From Rosettibacter sp037481715 (lineage in GTDB: Bacteria; Bacteroidota; Ignavibacteria; Ignavibacteriales; Melioribacteraceae): a stretch of DNA of 64,000 nucleotides. The position numbers were made by a program, and so were the translations under genes. Positions 36,706-45,776 of the stretch are shown here, in pieces (position 1 is the stretch's first letter; every line of letters begins with the position of its first letter). The notes beneath the pieces were generated by a model. It saw nothing but the letters and a program-made list of their open reading frames with translations, was not told where the DNA came from and did not search any database. Where the stretch lies: assembly GCA_037481715.1 (NCBI GenBank), contig JBBFLD010000005.1:1-64000 (forward strand). Direction: 5' to 3'.

Positions 36706-39000
36706 ATGGAAAATCAATTAATAATAACATTAAGTAAAAACAAATTACTGAAAAATATTGACACTTCTAAAATAGACTTCAGCAAAATTAAAGGAAAATT
36801 ATTAACACTCAACGAAGGTCAAATAATTTATCGTGAAGGTGATGCTGTAAATGAAATTTATTTAGTAATAAGCGGAGAAGTTAATGTTCTTAAGAAACGA
36901 TTGCTTGGCAAAAGCAAGTCATTTATTTATTCTGACAATTCATTCTTTGGACATGAAGAATATTTGGAACAAACATCAAGAACTTCAACTGCAGTTGTAT
37001 TGCGGGATACTTATTTAATTGTTTTATCAAAAGATGAAATTGATGATTTAATTAATCAAAATGAGAACATAAAATTAAACATGCTGGAACCAGCTCCAGA
37101 ATACGAAGATACCCCTGAAGAAAAAAAAGAAGCAAAAGAAATAAAGCATCCAACATTCGAAGACTTTACAGAAACAAAAAATGAAATTACAGAAAAGACA
37201 GAAGAAAATTTCTTTAAGACAATTGCAGATGTATCTTCTGAAAATAAAGTTATAGAACCTTTACAAGAAAGTACTGTTCAAGAATTTCAAAAAGATGAAG
37301 AATTAACTGATATAGAAAAAGTTCTATTTAATGAAGATGGGATTCCAAAACCCGAAGTTGATTTATCAGAATCTTCTGAAGAGCCTAAAGAAGAGTTTTT
37401 AGAATCAATGCTAAATGAAAATGGAATTCCAAAACCAGAATTTGAACTTCCCGAACAAAAAGAAGAACATGAAGCAAAGCCCAGTTTTAATGATAATATT
37501 GATGATGCTTTCTTCCAGATTTTAAGTGGAGTAGAACAACCTCCTACAATTTCACCAACTGAAGAACAACCTGAAAAAATAGTAGAGAAAAAAATTGAAT
37601 TAGAATCAGATGCAAGCAGCATTAAACCAGAGCATGTTGAAAAATCAGAAGAAATATTTCAAGAGGAAAAATCATTAAAAGAAGAATCTGAGAAAAAGGA
37701 TAATATCACATGGCAGGATTATGAAACAGAGGAAATATTCAAAGAAGTTGATGAGAAATTAACAAACATTAATCAGAAAGAAACTAAAACACCAATAGAT
37801 ATAGTTCAAGAGGAAATAAAAATGAAGATTGATCAACTTCAAATGATAATTAAAGCAGCAGAACTTGTTAACTCAACCATTAAAATAGACGAAGTTTTGA
37901 AAAACATAGTTGAGGTTGCAACAGAATTAACAGATGCCGACAGAGGCACATTATATCTGATTGACAAAGAAAAAAATGAACTATGGTCATTAATAGCAAT
38001 GGGTTCGGAAATTAAAGAGATAAGATTAAAAATTGGCGAAGGAATGGCAGGCTATGTTGCAAGAACAGGAGAAATTCTGAATATCAAAGATGTATCAAAG
38101 GATCCGCGTTATCGTTCCGATTTCGATAAAGCAAGCGGCTACGAGACAAAAAATGCCTTGACATTCCCAATTAAAAATAAAAAAGGAGAAATAATTGGAG
38201 TTCTTCAATTATTAAACAGTAAGAAAGGTGAATTCTCCAAGTACGATGAAGAATTGTTAAATGCAATGTCGATACATGCTGCAATTGCGCTTCAAAATGC
38301 AGAACTTGTTGAAAAGCTGCTTCAAGCAGAAAGAGTTCAATCACTCGGCAAAATGGCTAACTTTCTAATTCAGGATATTAAAAAGCCAATTCTTGTAAGC
38401 AAACGATATGCAGAACATCTGAAGAATAAAAATTTATCTCCTGATAATATTCAAATAGTTGATATGCTGCTCGAACAATTAAATCATGTGGCAGATTTAG
38501 TTCAAACCACTTCAAGTTATTCTGAAGGAAAAACAATTTTAAGAACTATAACTGTTAGCCTGAATAAAACATTGACCGATTACTCAACACGAATCGAAAC
38601 TTATGTTGAATCCCGCAATTGCAAAATAGTAAATGAATTTGATAAAGATGCAAATGTAAAACTTGATGTAAAAGAATTTTATCAGTGCTACATGCACTTA
38701 ATTAAAAATGCATGCGATGCAATGCCCGACGGCGGAACAATTACAGTTTCTACAAAAAAAGATGATAAAGAAAAGAAAGTAAAAATATTTTTCAGAGATA
38801 CAGGGCTTGGCATTGCAGAAAGTCTTAGAGAAAAAATCTTCGAGCCATTTTTCACTCAAGGGAAAAAAGAAGGAACAGGTTTAGGGTTATCAATTACTAA
38901 ACAAATTGTTGAAGCACACGGTGGAAAAATTGAAGTGCAAAGCTCCCTTGGCGAAGGTGCAACTTTTATTATTACTCTTCCTACGGTGGCTGTTTTATAA
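36706..39000 (+). CDS. cNMP-GAF-HATPase sensor kinase-like protein lacking the acceptor His
   Basis: A 764-residue soluble protein. Residues about 20-125 form a cyclic-nucleotide-binding-like barrel (YREGDAVNEIYLVISGEV). A long acidic, low-complexity linker (130-370) contains two copies of an N-E-x-G-I-P-K-P-E motif (near 209-217 and 238-246). A GAF domain spans about 385-535. The DHp-like helix reads LGKMANFLIQDIKKP, with Gln556 where the phospho-accepting His normally stands. The HATPase domain looks intact: N-box Asn668, DTGLG (698-702), GTGLGLS (723-729). It may be a pseudokinase that acts by ATP binding or in a heterodimer. No response regulator is adjacent. Confidence 0.85.
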   Translation: MENQLIITLSKNKLLKNIDTSKIDFSKIKGKLLTLNEGQIIYREGDAVNEIYLVISGEVNVLKKRLLGKSKSFIYSDNSFFGHEEYLEQTSRTSTAVVLRDTYLIVLSKDEIDDLINQNENIKLNMLEPAPEYEDTPEEKKEAKEIKHPTFEDFTETKNEITEKTEENFFKTIADVSSENKVIEPLQESTVQEFQKDEELTDIEKVLFNEDGIPKPEVDLSESSEEPKEEFLESMLNENGIPKPEFELPEQKEEHEAKPSFNDNIDDAFFQILSGVEQPPTISPTEEQPEKIVEKKIELESDASSIKPEHVEKSEEIFQEEKSLKEESEKKDNITWQDYETEEIFKEVDEKLTNINQKETKTPIDIVQEEIKMKIDQLQMIIKAAELVNSTIKIDEVLKNIVEVATELTDADRGTLYLIDKEKNELWSLIAMGSEIKEIRLKIGEGMAGYVARTGEILNIKDVSKDPRYRSDFDKASGYETKNALTFPIKNKKGEIIGVLQLLNSKKGEFSKYDEELLNAMSIHAAIALQNAELVEKLLQAERVQSLGKMANFLIQDIKKPILVSKRYAEHLKNKNLSPDNIQIVDMLLEQLNHVADLVQTTSSYSEGKTILRTITVSLNKTLTDYSTRIETYVESRNCKIVNEFDKDANVKLDVKEFYQCYMHLIKNACDAMPDGGTITVSTKKDDKEKKVKIFFRDTGLGIAESLREKIFEPFFTQGKKEGTGLGLSITKQIVEAHGGKIEVQSSLGEGATFIITLPTVAVL

Positions 39001-39044
39001 AACGATTGTGTGACTAACGACTTTGTGTGTAATGATTTTATTTT

Positions 39045-39950
39045 ATGAATTATAATTTAATTACAATTTTAGGTCCTACTGCTTCCGGAAAAACAAGATT
39101 AGCTGCCCTGCTGGCAAATCGATTTGACGGAGAAATTATTTCTGCTGATTCCCGTCAAGTTTATAAAAGAATGAATATCGGAACTGGAAAAGATTTAGAT
39201 GATTATATCGTTGACGGAAAAAAAATTCCATATCATTTAATCGACATACTTGAACCAACTGAGGAATTTAATCTTTTTCTTTTCACACAACATTTTTATA
39301 AAGCATTTGAAGAAATTAATTCAAGAAATAAAATTCCATTTCTCGTTGGTGGAACTGGTTTATATCTTCATTCAATTTTGAAAGGCTATAAACTCAACAA
39401 AGTAGAATTCAGTAAAGAAAAATATGATGAACTAAATAAATTAAGCATTGAGGAGCTCCAAGAAAGACTTAAAAAAGTTAATCCAAAACTTCACAATACA
39501 ACTGACCTGCTTATAAAAGACAGAATTATAAAAGCAATAATAATTTCCGAAGAGCAAGCAAATTCAACAATAAAAAATCCTGAAATAAATTCATTAACAA
39601 TTGGGATTTATCTCGACAGAGAAAAAATTAAAGAAAGAATTACAAACAGATTAAAACATAGACTTGAAAATGGAATGATTGAAGAAGTAGAAAAACTTGT
39701 TGCAGATGGAATTACATTTGACAAATTGGAATTTTTTGGACTCGAATATAAATTCATAGGCATGTATCTTAAATGTGAACTCAATTACAACGATATGTTT
39801 CAAAAATTGAACAGCGCAATACATCAATTTGCAAAGAGACAAATGACATGGTTTAGAAAAATGGAAAGAGAAGGAATAAAAATTCACTGGATTGAGGGGG
39901 CTGACTTCGAATCTGCAGAAAAAATAATAATTGAAAATTATTTCTCATGA
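39045..39950 (+). CDS. miaA: tRNA dimethylallyltransferase
   Basis: Adds an isopentenyl group to A37 of tRNAs that read UNN codons. 301 residues with P-loop GPTASGKTRLA at the N-terminus, the DSRQVYK motif with the catalytic Asp, GTGKD, PYHLIDI, VGGTGLYL and the C-terminal KRQMTWFRK segment. Length is normal for bacterial MiaA. The next gene overlaps its stop by 4 bp. Confidence 0.96.
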   Translation: MNYNLITILGPTASGKTRLAALLANRFDGEIISADSRQVYKRMNIGTGKDLDDYIVDGKKIPYHLIDILEPTEEFNLFLFTQHFYKAFEEINSRNKIPFLVGGTGLYLHSILKGYKLNKVEFSKEKYDELNKLSIEELQERLKKVNPKLHNTTDLLIKDRIIKAIIISEEQANSTIKNPEINSLTIGIYLDREKIKERITNRLKHRLENGMIEEVEKLVADGITFDKLEFFGLEYKFIGMYLKCELNYNDMFQKLNSAIHQFAKRQMTWFRKMEREGIKIHWIEGADFESAEKIIIENYFS

Positions 39951-41296
39951 AGAAACCATTAGAAAAAAATTTGCCTCCCTTTGTGTTATCATACTTAAAA
40001 AAGTATTCATCTTATAAATGGAGTATTGAAGCAGAAGAATTTAACAACATCAATAACATAGTTGTAATCCCCATAATTCAGGAATATGAAAATATAAGCA
40101 ATCTCTTAAAGTCTATTGCAGAAAATGAAACAAATTATTTTGATGAAACATTATTGCTTTTTGTAATCAACAATCCCCCAAATTGCAGCAAGGAGATTAA
40201 AGAAGATAACAGAAAAACCATTGAATATTTGAAAGACTTAATCAAGAAAAAAAGTAGATATGACTTTGCAAAAAAAATTTACGAGAAAGGAATTAAAATT
40301 GGAATTATTGATGCCTCAAGCAGCGGTAAAGAACTTCCTGATAAAGAAGCCGGAGTTGGACTGGCAAGAAAGATTGGAATGGATTTAGCACTCAAGGTTT
40401 TTGATTATAATAACAATCGTAAAAAAATTTTAATCTGCCTTGATGCAGATTGTATTGTAGAAAAAAATTATTTGCAGGAAATAATCTATAATTTCAATAA
40501 AAAAAATTATAATGCTGCTTGTGTTTATTATGAGCATATTCTTCCAGAAAAAGAAGACGAAAAGCTTGCAATAATTTGTTATGAATTGTTTTTGAGATAT
40601 TATGTTACAGGACTTAAATACGCAGGTTCTCATTATGCATATCAAACAATTGGTTCAACTATTGTATGCGATGCAGAAAGCTATTGCAAAGCTGGCGGAA
40701 TGAATAAAAGAAAAGCAGGAGAAGATTTCTATTTTCTTGAAAAGCTTGCAAAGATAACAACCATTCATCAAATCAATACAACAACAGTTTATCCATCAAG
40801 CAGAGTATCTTTGCGTGTCCCATTTGGAACCGGAAAACGAATAAGTAAATTTCTGCAAAATCCTGTTAATGAATACTATTTATATCATCCCAAAAGTTTT
40901 GATATCCTAAAAAATTGGCTTGAAATATTTCATTCTGGAATTATAACAGATGAAAATTATTATCTAAATGAAGCAGAAAAAATTCACATTCGTTTGAAAG
41001 AGTTTTTGGAAATCAATTCATTCAAATCGGCAATGAAAAATATTTTTGAAAATTCAAAAAGTAACGAGCAAATTCAGAAACAAAAACTTTATTGGTTTGA
41101 TGCATTCAAAACATTGAAATTAATTCATTACCTTCGTGATACAGATTTTAGTATGATTAATATGTTTGATGCAATTGATGAATTAATTAAAATGTTTTCA
41201 CAGAAAATTAATATAAAGAGAAATGAAAATATTCCATCTCTTGAAGTTCAGCTTGAGTATTTAAATTACATGCGAGAACTTAACAAAACTTTTTAA
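39947..41296 (+). CDS. GT-A type glycosyltransferase-like protein
   Basis: A 449-residue protein with a family 2-like GT-A fold. NNIVVIPIIQEYENISNLLKSI opens the nucleotide-sugar domain and LICLDADCIVEKNYLQEI supplies a DxD-type metal motif. AGVGLARKIGMDLAL precedes it, as in some family 2 enzymes, and AGEDFYFLEKLAKI may supply the acidic catalytic site. The C-terminal 130 residues are helical and not recognised. No transmembrane segment is seen. It starts inside the miaA stop region, so it is translationally coupled to it. Its acceptor is unknown. Confidence 0.7.
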   Translation: MKKPLEKNLPPFVLSYLKKYSSYKWSIEAEEFNNINNIVVIPIIQEYENISNLLKSIAENETNYFDETLLLFVINNPPNCSKEIKEDNRKTIEYLKDLIKKKSRYDFAKKIYEKGIKIGIIDASSSGKELPDKEAGVGLARKIGMDLALKVFDYNNNRKKILICLDADCIVEKNYLQEIIYNFNKKNYNAACVYYEHILPEKEDEKLAIICYELFLRYYVTGLKYAGSHYAYQTIGSTIVCDAESYCKAGGMNKRKAGEDFYFLEKLAKITTIHQINTTTVYPSSRVSLRVPFGTGKRISKFLQNPVNEYYLYHPKSFDILKNWLEIFHSGIITDENYYLNEAEKIHIRLKEFLEINSFKSAMKNIFENSKSNEQIQKQKLYWFDAFKTLKLIHYLRDTDFSMINMFDAIDELIKMFSQKINIKRNENIPSLEVQLEYLNYMRELNKTF

Positions 41297-41317
41297 AACC
41301 AATCGAAAGGAAAAATC

Positions 41318-41950
41318 ATGTGTTATGGTTTTGAATCAAAAGTAGAAGCTGCAATTTTAATTCAAAAAATACTTGAGAGAAAATACGATGTCGATGCATC
41401 ATCATTAACTGAAACTTTCAAAAAGGAAAATATTCGTCCAAACGATAAAATTCTTTGCATTTACAAAAAAGAAAATAAATTGCAGATAAGCCTTATCAAC
41501 TGGGGAATAAAATTTTCAAAAGATAAACCTACAATTGTAAATTCAAGAATGGAAACAATAAAAGAAAAGAAATTTTGGAATGATTTGTTTATGAACAACA
41601 GATGCCTTGTGCCAATGACAAGTTTTTATGAATGGATTGAAGTCAACGGCAAAAAGGTGCAGCACAGAATTTATATTTATAACGAAGAATATTTTTTTGT
41701 GCCTGGAATTATTTATAAAGACAAAGAAGACAATCTTTCGGTATCAATAATAACAACAACTCCCAATAAATTTATTGAGCCTTTTCACAATCGTATGCCC
41801 GTTCTAATGAATATTGATGACGCATTGAATTTACTATTTGATACATCAAAAGAGAGCGTTGATAAATTAAAACCTTACCCAAATTATTTTGACATGAGAA
41901 AAGAAATTGCTGTTCTGCCGGTAAGAAAGAAAAAGCTGAATGAGCAGTAA
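41318..41950 (+). CDS. SRAP-domain abasic-site DNA-protein crosslink protein (YedK/HMCES-like)
   Basis: A 210-residue SOS-response-associated peptidase family protein. The critical Cys follows the initiator Met (MCYGF), so removal of Met exposes the reactive amino-terminal Cys2. Other family marks are NSRMETIKEKKFW, CLVPMTSFYEW with the catalytic-site Glu, and EPFHNRMPVLM with the His. Known: the family forms a thiazolidine crosslink to abasic sites in single-stranded DNA, shielding forks. An AAAGGAAAA ribosome-binding region precedes the start. Confidence 0.93.
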   Translation: MCYGFESKVEAAILIQKILERKYDVDASSLTETFKKENIRPNDKILCIYKKENKLQISLINWGIKFSKDKPTIVNSRMETIKEKKFWNDLFMNNRCLVPMTSFYEWIEVNGKKVQHRIYIYNEEYFFVPGIIYKDKEDNLSVSIITTTPNKFIEPFHNRMPVLMNIDDALNLLFDTSKESVDKLKPYPNYFDMRKEIAVLPVRKKKLNEQ

Positions 41951-42019
41951 ATTTTTACAAACTACCAATTAAAGCATTTCAAACTTTTTGTATATTTGTA
42001 AAGTTTTTCCCGGGGTTTT

Positions 42020-43090
42020 ATGGAACTTTACGAAAAATTAAAATCGATAAAAGAAAAATACAGTGTTATCAACGAACAACTTGCTGATCCAAACATTATT
42101 TCGGATCAGTCAAGAATGATTTCATTAAGTAAAGAACGACGCGAACTTGAAGAGATTGTAAAAGCATTTAATGAATATGAAGAATTAATGAGAAACATTG
42201 TTGGTAATCAAGAAATTATTAATACATCTGATGATAAAGAACTTGTTGAATTGGCTGAAAGTGAATTAAAAGAACTAAACAGAAAATTAGCAGAGCTCGA
42301 AGAAAAAATTAAAATGCTTTTAATTCCTAAAGACCCTGATGACGATAAAAATGTTATAATTGAAATTAGAGCGGGAACAGGAGGAGAAGAAGCGGGATTA
42401 TTTGCTGCAGATTTATACAGAATGTATTCAAGATATGCAGAAAGACGTGGATGGAAAAAAGAATTAATTGACCTGAATGATACTGGGCTTGGCGGAATAA
42501 AAGAAGTAGTCTTCTCTCTTTCTGGTGAAGGTGTTTATGGTGATATGAAATATGAAAGCGGAGTTCATCGTGTTCAAAGAGTTCCTGTTACAGAAGCAAG
42601 TGGACGCATTCATACATCTGCTGCATCAGTTGTTGTTCTTCCTGAAGTTGAAGATATTGAAATTGATATTGATCCAAACGATTTGAGAATTGATGTTTTC
42701 AGAAGCGGCGGGGCTGGTGGTCAGAATGTAAACAAAGTAGAAACTGCAATTCGAATTACTCACATACCTACTGGAATTGTAGTTCAATGTCAGGACGAAC
42801 GCTCACAATTAAAAAATAGACAAAAGGCAATGAAAGTGCTCAAAGCAAGATTATACGACATGAAGATGGCAGAACAAATGAATGAAATTGCAGCTCAAAG
42901 AAAATCGATGGTGCGAAAAGGAGACAGAAGCGATAAAATTAGAACATACAACTTCCCTCAAAACAGAGTTACAGACCACAGAATTGGACTTACACTTTAT
43001 AACCTTGACAGCATTATGGAAGGCGAGCTTGATGAGCTTATCGAAAAATTAAAAATTGCAGATAAAACAGAAAAATTAAAAGAAGCTTAA
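42020..43090 (+). CDS. prfA: Peptide chain release factor 1
   Basis: Terminates translation at UAA and UAG. 356 residues, normal for RF1. The peptidyl-tRNA hydrolysis motif GGQ is at 233-235 within RSGGAGGQNVNKV. The stop-codon-reading loop RVPVTEASGR carries P-V-T, the P-x-T form of RF1 and not the SPF of RF2. The N-terminal coiled domain (1-100) and the GTGGEEAGLFA segment are typical. No prmC methyltransferase gene is adjacent. Confidence 0.97.
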   Translation: MELYEKLKSIKEKYSVINEQLADPNIISDQSRMISLSKERRELEEIVKAFNEYEELMRNIVGNQEIINTSDDKELVELAESELKELNRKLAELEEKIKMLLIPKDPDDDKNVIIEIRAGTGGEEAGLFAADLYRMYSRYAERRGWKKELIDLNDTGLGGIKEVVFSLSGEGVYGDMKYESGVHRVQRVPVTEASGRIHTSAASVVVLPEVEDIEIDIDPNDLRIDVFRSGGAGGQNVNKVETAIRITHIPTGIVVQCQDERSQLKNRQKAMKVLKARLYDMKMAEQMNEIAAQRKSMVRKGDRSDKIRTYNFPQNRVTDHRIGLTLYNLDSIMEGELDELIEKLKIADKTEKLKEA

Positions 43091-43111
43091 TTCTTATAGT
43101 TTACAAAAATT

Positions 43112-43876
43112 TTACTCGCCTAATTTTTTTTGTTTTACTTCTTTGTTTATGTTAATCAAATCGGGTCTTTCTTCAAATAATTTTAAAATATCTTCGAAAT
43201 GAAAGATTTTATTTTCTTGATAAAGAAATTCATAAATTTTTTCAATCAATTGAAAATCCTCAATCGTATCGACAGTCCATCTGTGAAATGAATAATCTTT
43301 TTCACATGAGAAATTTTTTATCTTGAAAATTTCCGGATGTTGATAAATGTAAGGTGTAACATGTTCTCGTTCATAATATTGTTTTGCTTCGTAGTAAGTT
43401 TTTTCTAAAACATGGAATGGAAAAATTTCTGCATCAAGTCCGCGTGGAAATGTTCTGATAATTGTATTGCTCATGTAATCAATATTTTCTTTATCATAAA
43501 TATTCATAAACTCATTTAACATTTTATCGATAATATGAGGGTCAATCACAGGACAATCAGAAGTAATTCGAACTATCAAATCGATATTAAATTTTTTAGC
43601 TGCTTCATAATATCTTGATAAAACATCATCAGAACTTCCTCGATAGAAAGGAATCTTTTTTGATTTGCAAAATTCTTCTACCTTATCATCTTCCATAAGA
43701 TTTGTAGTGGCAACAACAATTCGATTAATTTGTTTAGAATACGAAAGTCGATTTACTACATGCCATAGAATTGGTTTGCCGCAAAGTTCTCTAAAAATTT
43801 TATTTGGTAAGCGAGTTGACCCAGTTCTTGCTTGAACTATCGCAGCTATATTTTTAAAACTAATTTGTTTGTTCAT
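43112..43876 (-). CDS. SpsF-type cytidylyltransferase, probable CMP-pseudaminate synthetase
   Basis: A 254-residue nucleotidyltransferase. IAAIVQARTGSTRLPNK is the SpsF version of the sugar-nucleotide-binding loop; RITSDCPVIDP supplies the metal-binding Asp. Family knowledge: SpsF and PseF/NeuA are related cytidylyltransferases, and SpsF-like proteins occur in nonulosonic acid and spore-coat glycan loci. All other Pse steps are encoded just upstream and no classical PseF (with ARGGSKRIP) is present, so I infer that this enzyme activates pseudaminic acid with CTP. A guanylyl- or glycosyl-transferase role for other sugars remains possible. Confidence 0.78.
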   Translation of the reverse strand: MNKQISFKNIAAIVQARTGSTRLPNKIFRELCGKPILWHVVNRLSYSKQINRIVVATTNLMEDDKVEEFCKSKKIPFYRGSSDDVLSRYYEAAKKFNIDLIVRITSDCPVIDPHIIDKMLNEFMNIYDKENIDYMSNTIIRTFPRGLDAEIFPFHVLEKTYYEAKQYYEREHVTPYIYQHPEIFKIKNFSCEKDYSFHRWTVDTIEDFQLIEKIYEFLYQENKIFHFEDILKLFEERPDLININKEVKQKKLGE

Positions 43877-43938
43877 ATCATTAGTTAAAAAGGAATAATG
43901 AATTCAAGGAATAATTTTAATTATGATTAAACAATTCT

Positions 43939-44202
43939 TTAAGAATCATTAAACTCATTTAATAAACCTCTGTTTCTCAAATAATTTGTAATATCAAATA
44001 AATAATTTTCTAAATCCTGAAGTTTTGTAAATCTATATATTGATTGGTCTAAAATTGAAACTTGTTCTTCAGTCAAATTTGATAATTTATTGATAGTTAA
44101 TGGAAAAATTGGTTTTAATCTGTTATATGCATACTGCAATCTTTTACGATGTCGGTAGCATTCTTTTAATATTGAGTTTAAAATGTATTCATCTTTTGTC
44201 AT
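43939..44202 (-). CDS. Truncated HEPN/HepT-like partner protein
   Basis: An 87-residue helical protein encoded immediately after an MNT nucleotidyltransferase, with a 4-bp overlap. Its start (ILNSILKECYRHRKRLQYAY) and QSIYRFTKLQD segment resemble nucleotidyltransferase-associated HEPN proteins, which are usually about 120-150 residues. The expected R-N-x4-H ribonuclease motif is missing: the protein ends NYLRNRGLLNEFNDS. It thus appears shortened after the RFTKLQD helix, by internal deletion or loss of the 3' part. It may be an inactive toxin remnant or a minimal binding partner. Confidence 0.65.
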   Translation of the reverse strand: MTKDEYILNSILKECYRHRKRLQYAYNRLKPIFPLTINKLSNLTEEQVSILDQSIYRFTKLQDLENYLFDITNYLRNRGLLNEFNDS

Positions 44203-44492
44203 AATAATATTCCTTCATCTTTTGCAATTTGGTAAATAAACTTTTCATCAGAGAAATTATTTATAACGATATCAATTTTTTGTTCGCCAAGATGTTTATG
44301 CAGTTCATCAATTAGTTTCAATTTTCTTTCAATAATATTTTCTTTGAGATTAGTTTCGATGTACAAATCTATGTCGCCCCCTTTTTTGTTATCATCAACA
44401 CGTGAACCAAATAAATAAACTTTAGCATCATTGCCAAAGATTTTTTTCGTGGTCCCCTTAATAATTTCTATTTCATCTTTCTTTAATCTCAT
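44199..44492 (-). CDS. MNT-type minimal nucleotidyltransferase (MntA-like)
   Basis: A 97-residue nucleotidyltransferase-fold protein. The signature VYLFGSRVDDNKKGGDIDLYIE gives Gly29-Ser30 and the metal-binding Asp40 and Asp42, with the third acidic residue Asp74 in KIDIVI. Known: MntA-like proteins add AMP to HepT-like HEPN toxins and so neutralise them. Here the pair lies inside a pseudaminic acid operon, between pseI and the cytidylyltransferase gene, which is an unusual place for a toxin-antitoxin module. Confidence 0.85.
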   Translation of the reverse strand: MRLKKDEIEIIKGTTKKIFGNDAKVYLFGSRVDDNKKGGDIDLYIETNLKENIIERKLKLIDELHKHLGEQKIDIVINNFSDEKFIYQIAKDEGILL

Positions 44493-44494
44493 TT

Positions 44495-45535
44495 TTATTC
44501 AATCAAATTCCAGTTTAATGGCGTTCCTTTTTTAATATCTGCTTTGGCTTTTTTACCCAGAACATCTTTAAGGTATTTCGGCGGCAATCCATAAGAAGGG
44601 CGAATTGATTTAACATTTTCTTCGGTTAAAATTTCTCCTGCTTTAATATCTTTTACAACGAACAATGACCTTGCAAATGTTCTGCTTTTCTTAATTTTAT
44701 CATTGAGTTCTAAGGTTGCTTTTCCAAGTGCTTTTTCAACTTGTCTGATTTCATCGACCATTTTTTTGAATTCATTTGGCTCCAATGAAAAAGCAGCATC
44801 GGGTCCGCCTAAATTTTTATCGAGTATAAAATGTTTCTCGATAATTCTTGCACCAAGAGCAACGGCAGCAACTGGTGCTGTAGTTCCAGTTGTATGATCG
44901 GATAGTCCAACAACAGTATTAAATTTCTCTTTTAATAATGGAATAGTATTTAGATTTGCATCTTCAATTGGCGCTGGATATTCAGAAGTACATTTCAACA
45001 ATGCAATTTGATTGTTATTCATTCTTCTACATGCATCTACTGCTTCTTTAATTTCATCTTCTGTTGCAATACCTGTAGAAATAATAATTGGTTTCCCTTT
45101 TGATGCAACATATTCAATCAATGGAATATCAACGATTTCAAAAGAAGCAATTTTGTAAGCAGGAACATTCATTTCTTCAAGGAAATTAACTGCTGTTTTA
45201 TCAAATGGAGTTGAAAAGCAAATAAGACCAAGCTCTTCTGCAATTTCTTTTAATTTTGGCTGCCATTCCCAAGGGGTATATGCTTTTTTATAAAGTTCAT
45301 ATAAAGTGATTCCATCCCAGATTGTGCCCTGCTTAATTTGAAAGTATTCATTATCACAATTAATTGTAATTGTATCGGGAGTATAGGTTTGAAGTTTAAC
45401 TGCATCGGCGCCGCATTCTTTAATGGCTTTAATTGATTCAACAGCAATTTCAAATTTTTGATTATGATTTGCAGAAAGTTCAGCGATAATGAATACTTGC
45501 TCGTTTCCAATATCAACACTTTTTATACGGAACAT
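44495..45535 (-). CDS. pseI: Pseudaminic acid synthase
   Basis: Condenses 6-deoxy-AltdiNAc with phosphoenolpyruvate to give pseudaminic acid. 346 residues: a NeuB-type TIM barrel (1-280) and an antifreeze-like SAF domain (about 285-346). The segment KLQTYTPDTITI, IISTGIAT, LLKCTSEYPAP, GLSDHT and RIIEKHF are those of the PseI/NeuB family; the QTYTPDT form favours PseI over sialic acid synthase. The rest of the pathway next door supports this. Confidence 0.92.
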   Translation of the reverse strand: MFRIKSVDIGNEQVFIIAELSANHNQKFEIAVESIKAIKECGADAVKLQTYTPDTITINCDNEYFQIKQGTIWDGITLYELYKKAYTPWEWQPKLKEIAEELGLICFSTPFDKTAVNFLEEMNVPAYKIASFEIVDIPLIEYVASKGKPIIISTGIATEDEIKEAVDACRRMNNNQIALLKCTSEYPAPIEDANLNTIPLLKEKFNTVVGLSDHTTGTTAPVAAVALGARIIEKHFILDKNLGGPDAAFSLEPNEFKKMVDEIRQVEKALGKATLELNDKIKKSRTFARSLFVVKDIKAGEILTEENVKSIRPSYGLPPKYLKDVLGKKAKADIKKGTPLNWNLIE

Positions 45536-45536
45536 G

Positions 45537-45776
45537 TTAAATATTATTTTTTAACTTTTTTAATTCTTCAACAATGTTTTTTACAGATGTTAATTTAGGG
45601 ATAATTTCTAAAGGAAATCTCACTCCAAATTTAGATTCTATTTCTAAAACAAGCTTTATATGTTCCAAGGAATCCCATTCTTCTATATCATTTTGTGTTG
45701 TTTCTAAATTAATATCTTTCATATTTTTTTGAAAAAATTGAGATATGAGTAATATTAATTCATTTTCAATATTCAT
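45537..45776 (-). CDS. Acyl carrier protein
   Basis: A 79-residue carrier protein with the phosphopantetheine site WDSLEH (Ser36) on the second helix. It is followed immediately by pseI and preceded by the FkbH-like gene, with a zero-base gap. Known: discrete carrier proteins next to FkbH-like enzymes carry a glyceryl unit made from 1,3-bisphosphoglycerate. Inference: it holds an acyl group destined for the sugar and is not the fatty acid synthesis carrier. Confidence 0.9.
   Translation of the reverse strand: MNIENELILLISQFFQKNMKDINLETTQNDIEEWDSLEHIKLVLEIESKFGVRFPLEIIPKLTSVKNIVEELKKLKNNI

Noticed and set aside
37287..37622. Ser-rich 111-residue frame on the - strand
   Set aside because: It is the complement of the acidic linker of the kinase-like gene, and such serine-rich shadows are expected there.
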